Shown: positions 52,234 through 55,072 of the stretch, one piece after another
Layout of the letters: every line of letters begins with the position of its first letter
Numbering within the stretch: the first letter of the stretch is position 1
Source of the DNA: Alphaproteobacteria bacterium UBA4588
GTDB taxonomy: Bacteria > Pseudomonadota > Alphaproteobacteria > Puniceispirillales > Puniceispirillaceae
Direction: 5' to 3'
Assembly (NCBI GenBank): GCA_949529445.1
Contig: CATISA010000032.1
Coordinates: 1-55,072, forward strand
Length of the DNA: 55,072 nt
Notes under the pieces: model-generated
Database searches by the model: none
What the model was told of the DNA's origin: nothing
The model's input: only the letters and a program-made list of their open reading frames with translations
Program-made: the position numbers and the translations under genes

Positions 52234-53067
52234 ATGCTGGCGACCATGTCAGTAAAGCCATTTCTTAAATGGGTAGGAGGTAAGCGACAGTTGCTTCCTG
52301 AGATCCAATGTTTGATACCACAGAGGATCGAAAGATATGTCGAACCGTTCATGGGTGGGGCAGCTGTCTTCTTTCATCTTGCTCCTGAAAAAGCGCTTCT
52401 TAATGATATTAATAAAGAACTTGTTAATTGCTACACTGTGATAAAAACCTCTCCAAATGAGCTCATTAAAGAGTTAAAAAAGCATGTTTATCACATTGAA
52501 TATTATAATGAAATTCGATCTCTTGATAGGACTGAAGGTGGACTTCTAGCACTCAGTAAAATAGCCCGTGCAAGCCGGTTTATCTATTTGAATAGAACAG
52601 GCTTTAACGGACTTTATAGAGTGAATAGTAAGGGATTTTTTAATGTTCCTATGGGCCGTTACAAAAACCCAAGGATCGTTAATGAAGACGGAATCCTCGC
52701 TTGCGCGCGCTGTTTGCAATCTGCTGAGATAACGAATACTGGCTTTGAGGAGACTCTGATGGGAACCCGTACAGGTGATTTTGTTTATCTTGACCCGCCT
52801 TACATCCCACTATCAGAAACCTCGTCATTTACTAGCTATGCTGGTGGCGGGTTTGATATGGATGCCCAAATAAGGCTTGCTAATGCTGTACGAGATATTG
52901 ATTCGCGGGGCATCCACTTTCTTGCCTCAAATTCATATACAGACAAAATATTCTCATTATATCAGGGGTTTAGGATAATCGAAGTTTCGGCAAGCCGGGC
53001 AATAAATAGCAAAGCAAATGGCCGAAAGCCTGTTAGAGAAGTTCTCATTACAAATTGTGAGGCGTGA
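52234..53067 (+). CDS. dam: Dam-like N6-adenine DNA methyltransferase, orphan
   Basis: About 277 residues, the size of Dam/DpnM-class D12 methylases. SAM-binding motifs FLKWVGGKRQLLPEI near the N terminus and YVEPFMGGAAVFF, then the catalytic DPPYIPLSETSSF with the FTSYAGGGF region. The usual target of this class is GATC. Most alphaproteobacteria use CcrM (GANTC) instead, and here no restriction endonuclease or mutH is adjacent, so it is a solitary, possibly acquired or phage-derived, gene. More AT-rich than neighbours. ATG 52234 has GGAG 13 bases upstream; ATG 52246 is also possible. Confidence 0.88.
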   Translation: MLATMSVKPFLKWVGGKRQLLPEIQCLIPQRIERYVEPFMGGAAVFFHLAPEKALLNDINKELVNCYTVIKTSPNELIKELKKHVYHIEYYNEIRSLDRTEGGLLALSKIARASRFIYLNRTGFNGLYRVNSKGFFNVPMGRYKNPRIVNEDGILACARCLQSAEITNTGFEETLMGTRTGDFVYLDPPYIPLSETSSFTSYAGGGFDMDAQIRLANAVRDIDSRGIHFLASNSYTDKIFSLYQGFRIIEVSASRAINSKANGRKPVREVLITNCEA

Positions 53068-53106
53068 TATCAAAAATCTGATGATCGGTTTTGCAGCATA
53101 TTTCTG

Positions 53107-53451
53107 TTAGAATAGATACATAGCAAGCGCAAAACTGCTCATCCCGACGAGAATAGAAAGCCAGAGAATTTTGGCAATAAGCATACATATTAGCCCTACA
53201 AAAAGAGCCCCTAGCCGGTAATCAAGAGGGGTTGTTGACAGAATGCCACTTGGATAAACAAGGATAAGCATTAGCACGCCTGCCACCATGGCATAGGCAA
53301 GGGCATTGATCCATATCATCAAAAAGCTATCTGTTTTAATCCTATTTGCAAGCATAACGCCAAGAAAGCGCCACATAAAGGTAGCGATAAAGGCAAGTAT
53401 AACAGCTACCCACATCTCAGATATGCCGAATAAGGAACTATCAGGGTTCAT
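53107..53451 (-). CDS. azlD: AzlD-family branched-chain amino acid exporter subunit
   Basis: 114 residues with four hydrophobic helices (WVAVILAFIATFMWRFLGVML, MIWINALAYAMVAGVLMLIL, YRLGALFVGLICMLI, WLSILVGMSSFALAMYL). AzlD proteins pair with AzlC to export branched-chain amino acids or analogues. Its ATG overlaps the azlC stop by four bases (ATGA), so translation is coupled. The assignment rests on length, topology and the azlC neighbour. Confidence 0.82.
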   Translation of the reverse strand: MNPDSSLFGISEMWVAVILAFIATFMWRFLGVMLANRIKTDSFLMIWINALAYAMVAGVLMLILVYPSGILSTTPLDYRLGALFVGLICMLIAKILWLSILVGMSSFALAMYLF

Positions 53452-54185
53452 GAACTTTCCTTATCTGTTCGTATGGAAGCATAACGAACGATAAAAGCGC
53501 TCAGTGTCCCGCCGATAAACCCTGCATACAAAATAGCCCAGTCACCTGCCAATGGGTAGAGCAGGGGACATGATGTCCCGCCAATCACAACCGCTAGTTT
53601 GTTGGTTGTTTGTTTTGCATTTATAATGAGCAGAAGCAGATAAAGCGGGGTAACAAAAATCACGATGCGTAACACATGATCCGGGATTAGATTTTCTAGA
53701 TAAAACCCAATAATAGTTCCAGACATGGCAAAGACATAAATTGCAGAGGCAAAACCCTTATAATAGTGCAACAGGTCGTTTGGCGCGATGATATCCTGTT
53801 TAAACCCTATTTGCGCCCAGCCGGTTATTGCCATGGCTTGCATCAGCAAAATACGTTTCCAGAACGGTAGATTATGTTGCGGAAGGTTGAGCAAATCAGA
53901 ACCAGAAATAACCATTAGCATCATCCGCAAATTAGCCAGACTGACAGCAATAAAGATTAATAGTAACGAGGCGCCACCTGCATAAAGGCTTGCCATTGCA
54001 ACCTGACCTGGCATGCCAAACACCAGTAATGTTGTTGTGGTTGTCATCCAGATATCAAAACCAGCCTCGCGCGCAATGGCGCCAAACCCAATCAGCGTAG
54101 AGCAAAGAGCAAAGCCAGGCACATTTATCGCTTCGATAACGCCGCGTCGTGCTAATTGCGCTGGACTAAGAGTTAGATAAGGCAC
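53448..54185 (-). CDS. azlC: AzlC-family branched-chain amino acid exporter subunit
   Basis: About 245 residues. AzlC landmarks are GFALCSTLIGFGAIAREAGFD, TTTLLVFGMPGQVAMASLYAGGASLLLIFIAVSLANLRMMLM (PGQ and the NLR motif) and a set of C-terminal helices. The open frame continues upstream through tRNA-Cys, which cannot be coding, so the start must lie below 54240. The GTG at 54185 with AGGT upstream is my choice; the GTG at 54215 is an alternative, and no ATG is available. Two-gene operon with azlD. Confidence 0.82.
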   Translation of the reverse strand: MPYLTLSPAQLARRGVIEAINVPGFALCSTLIGFGAIAREAGFDIWMTTTTTLLVFGMPGQVAMASLYAGGASLLLIFIAVSLANLRMMLMVISGSDLLNLPQHNLPFWKRILLMQAMAITGWAQIGFKQDIIAPNDLLHYYKGFASAIYVFAMSGTIIGFYLENLIPDHVLRIVIFVTPLYLLLLIINAKQTTNKLAVVIGGTSCPLLYPLAGDWAILYAGFIGGTLSAFIVRYASIRTDKESS

Positions 54186-54240
54186 AATAAATGAAAGACC
54201 TAAGAAACGGAGCACATGACATGTGCAGATTGAATAAAGG

Positions 54241-54314
54241 TGGAGGCCCGGACCGGAATTGAACCGATGTACACGGTTTTGCAAACCGCTGCATAACCAC
54301 TCTGCCACCGGGCC
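54241..54314 (-). tRNA. tRNA-Cys (anticodon GCA)
   Basis: 74-base cloverleaf on the minus strand with encoded CCA. Acceptor GGCCCGG pairs with CCGGGCC, the anticodon arm GCGGT TTGCAAA ACCGT reads GCA, and the T loop is TTCAATT. It lies just upstream of azlC on the same strand. Confidence 0.96.
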
Positions 54315-54643
54315 ATCAAAAAGGTTTTCGAGAACACTGCACAAGCGATAGTGTAGTTACTAAGGGAGGATAACTTAATCTGTCAATAAAAAGACAGTTT
54401 TCACGGTGTTATAATCTGTCTGGTGTTGATAGACAGTCTTTTAGGGAAAAAAGGACGCAGACATTAGCTTGATGCCAAAACTAGGTTTCTTTGATTGATC
54501 ATGATTTTAATTGCCGATATAACCTGTCTCCATAGCAGTGTGTCTGCGTGTCGCTTTGGTCTCATTCAACTCTATAGATGGACAGGTAACACTCAGGTTA
54601 CACAGGTAGGCTACAAAAACACTCCTGTAAGAGGTTATGCGAC
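54315..54643. other. Divergent intergenic region between tRNA-Cys and pcm
   Basis: 329 bases with no supported gene. It must contain promoters for tRNA-Cys (minus) and pcm (plus). The notable content is a TATAAT box at 54410-54415 surrounded by three alternating complementary hexamers, listed separately. Confidence 0.4.
54392..54436. promoter_or_regulatory. Three alternating AGACAG/CTGTCT sites around a TATAAT box
   Basis: AGACAG (54392-54397), CTGTCT (54416-54421) and AGACAG (54431-54436). The middle copy can pair with either outer one, and it directly follows TATAAT (54410-54415). Either a cluster of operator half-sites over a promoter or mutually exclusive RNA hairpins would fit. No -35 box at standard spacing is evident. 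Confidence 0.3.
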
Positions 54644-55072
54644 ATGAATGATATGCATTTTGCAACGTTGCGCAAAGCAATGGTCGATAGCCAGATTCGC
54701 CCAAACAAGGTGATTGATGACCGTGTTATCGCGGCGTTTTCAGCTGTCCCGCGCGAACAATTTGTTACCAAGCAAATGCAGGATATTGCATATCTGGATG
54801 AAGATATCCACTTGACAGGTGGTCGCTTCATTTTAGAAGCTATGGTTATGTCCCGTATGATACAGGCGCTTGAAATCAGCAGCAATTGCAATGTTTTAAC
54901 AATCGGTTCAGGCACAGGATATGGTGCAGCTATCATGTCATTTCTCGCGGCTGCGGTGATTGCCGTTGAAACGCGCAGTAACATGGTTGAAAAAGCACAA
55001 AATAATATGTCGAACCTTGAAATTGGCAATGTGGCCATGGTGAAAAGCCGGTTGCAGGACGGTTTTGCCTCT
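54644..55072 (+). CDS. pcm: Protein-L-isoaspartate O-methyltransferase, N-terminal 143 residues (3' end outside window)
   Basis: SAM-dependent enzyme that methylates isoaspartyl residues in damaged proteins, or a relative of it. The frame is open to the last base of the window. The start is ATG 54644 with AGAGG 10 bases upstream. Visible are AMVDSQIRPNKVIDDRVIAAFSAVPREQFV, which is typical of the alphaproteobacterial Pcm-like branch, and the SAM motif I VLTIGSGTGYGAAIM followed by IAVETRSNMVEKA. The TIGSGTGY loop fits Pcm. Family members are ~215-220 residues, so about a third is missing. Confidence 0.9.
   Translation, partial: MNDMHFATLRKAMVDSQIRPNKVIDDRVIAAFSAVPREQFVTKQMQDIAYLDEDIHLTGGRFILEAMVMSRMIQALEISSNCNVLTIGSGTGYGAAIMSFLAAAVIAVETRSNMVEKAQNNMSNLEIGNVAMVKSRLQDGFAS

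Noticed and set aside
54186-54344. N-terminal extension of AzlC to 54344
   Set aside because: The extension is the translation of tRNA-Cys, so the true start lies downstream of the tRNA.
1-55072. CRISPR array, prophage block, rRNA operon or toxin-antitoxin pair
   Set aside because: No regularly spaced repeats, phage structural genes, rRNA sequence or recognisable toxin/antitoxin motifs were seen.

Overview
The window looks like a stretch of chromosome from a marine, heterotrophic alphaproteobacterium with moderate to low GC. A SAR116-like or related lineage is my inference, not a search result. Supporting signs are an alphaproteobacterial-type complex I accessory subunit, an AapJQMP amino-acid ABC operon, Xsc plus Pta for sulfonate use, tandem dimethylglycine/sarcosine dehydrogenase-like flavoproteins, an MttB-family methyltransferase and a TRAP transporter. 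There are five intact tRNA genes and no rRNA, CRISPR array, integrase or recognisable transposase.

Layout. 1-7355: the 3' part of xsc and pta converge on two translationally coupled FAD/GcvT demethylating dehydrogenases. 7680-10819: hom and recJ. 10923-14344: tRNA-Glu, then a TRAP transporter cassette (dctM, dctQ, dctP) closed by a second copy of the tRNA 3' half. 14468-22640: a HisC-like aminotransferase with a signal-less binding protein, an AT-rich radical SAM protein, aldose epimerase, a GAF protein with a small partner, and MttB. 22742-27361: small membrane proteins, a NifU/IscU-like scaffold, NhaA, a deacetylase-like enzyme, DUF192, tRNA-Pro, the complex I subunit and tRNA-Arg. 27362-29124: a gene-poor segment with small orphan ORFs, bounded by a decayed copy of tRNA-Arg, and a probable small membrane protein without a normal start codon. 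29125-36094: DUF2938 protein, PaaG-like hydratase/isomerase, orphan iron-type permease, DHDPS-family enzyme, GlcD-like dehydrogenase and MetC. 36293-45306: aapJQMP, cysK-sseA, SixA-like phosphatase and an acyl-CoA synthetase. 45320-55072: YaaA, tRNA-Asn, selD-selU (SelD fused to an NADH-dehydrogenase-like domain), two exporter-type carriers, an orphan Dam-like methylase, azlCD, tRNA-Cys and the start of pcm.

How it works together. The metabolic theme is scavenging of small organic N and S compounds. Sulfoacetaldehyde goes to acetyl phosphate and acetyl-CoA (Xsc, Pta). Methylated amines and betaine derivatives are demethylated (two DMGDH-like proteins, possibly MttB). Amino acids (Aap) and an unknown organic acid (TRAP) are imported. 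Cysteine, methionine and selenium metabolism is handled by CysK, SseA, MetC, SelD and SelU.

The most unusual structure is a pair of integrase-less segments, each running from an intact tRNA (Glu, Arg) to a displaced copy of that tRNA's 3' part. One carries a complete TRAP transporter and the other carries only small unknown ORFs.
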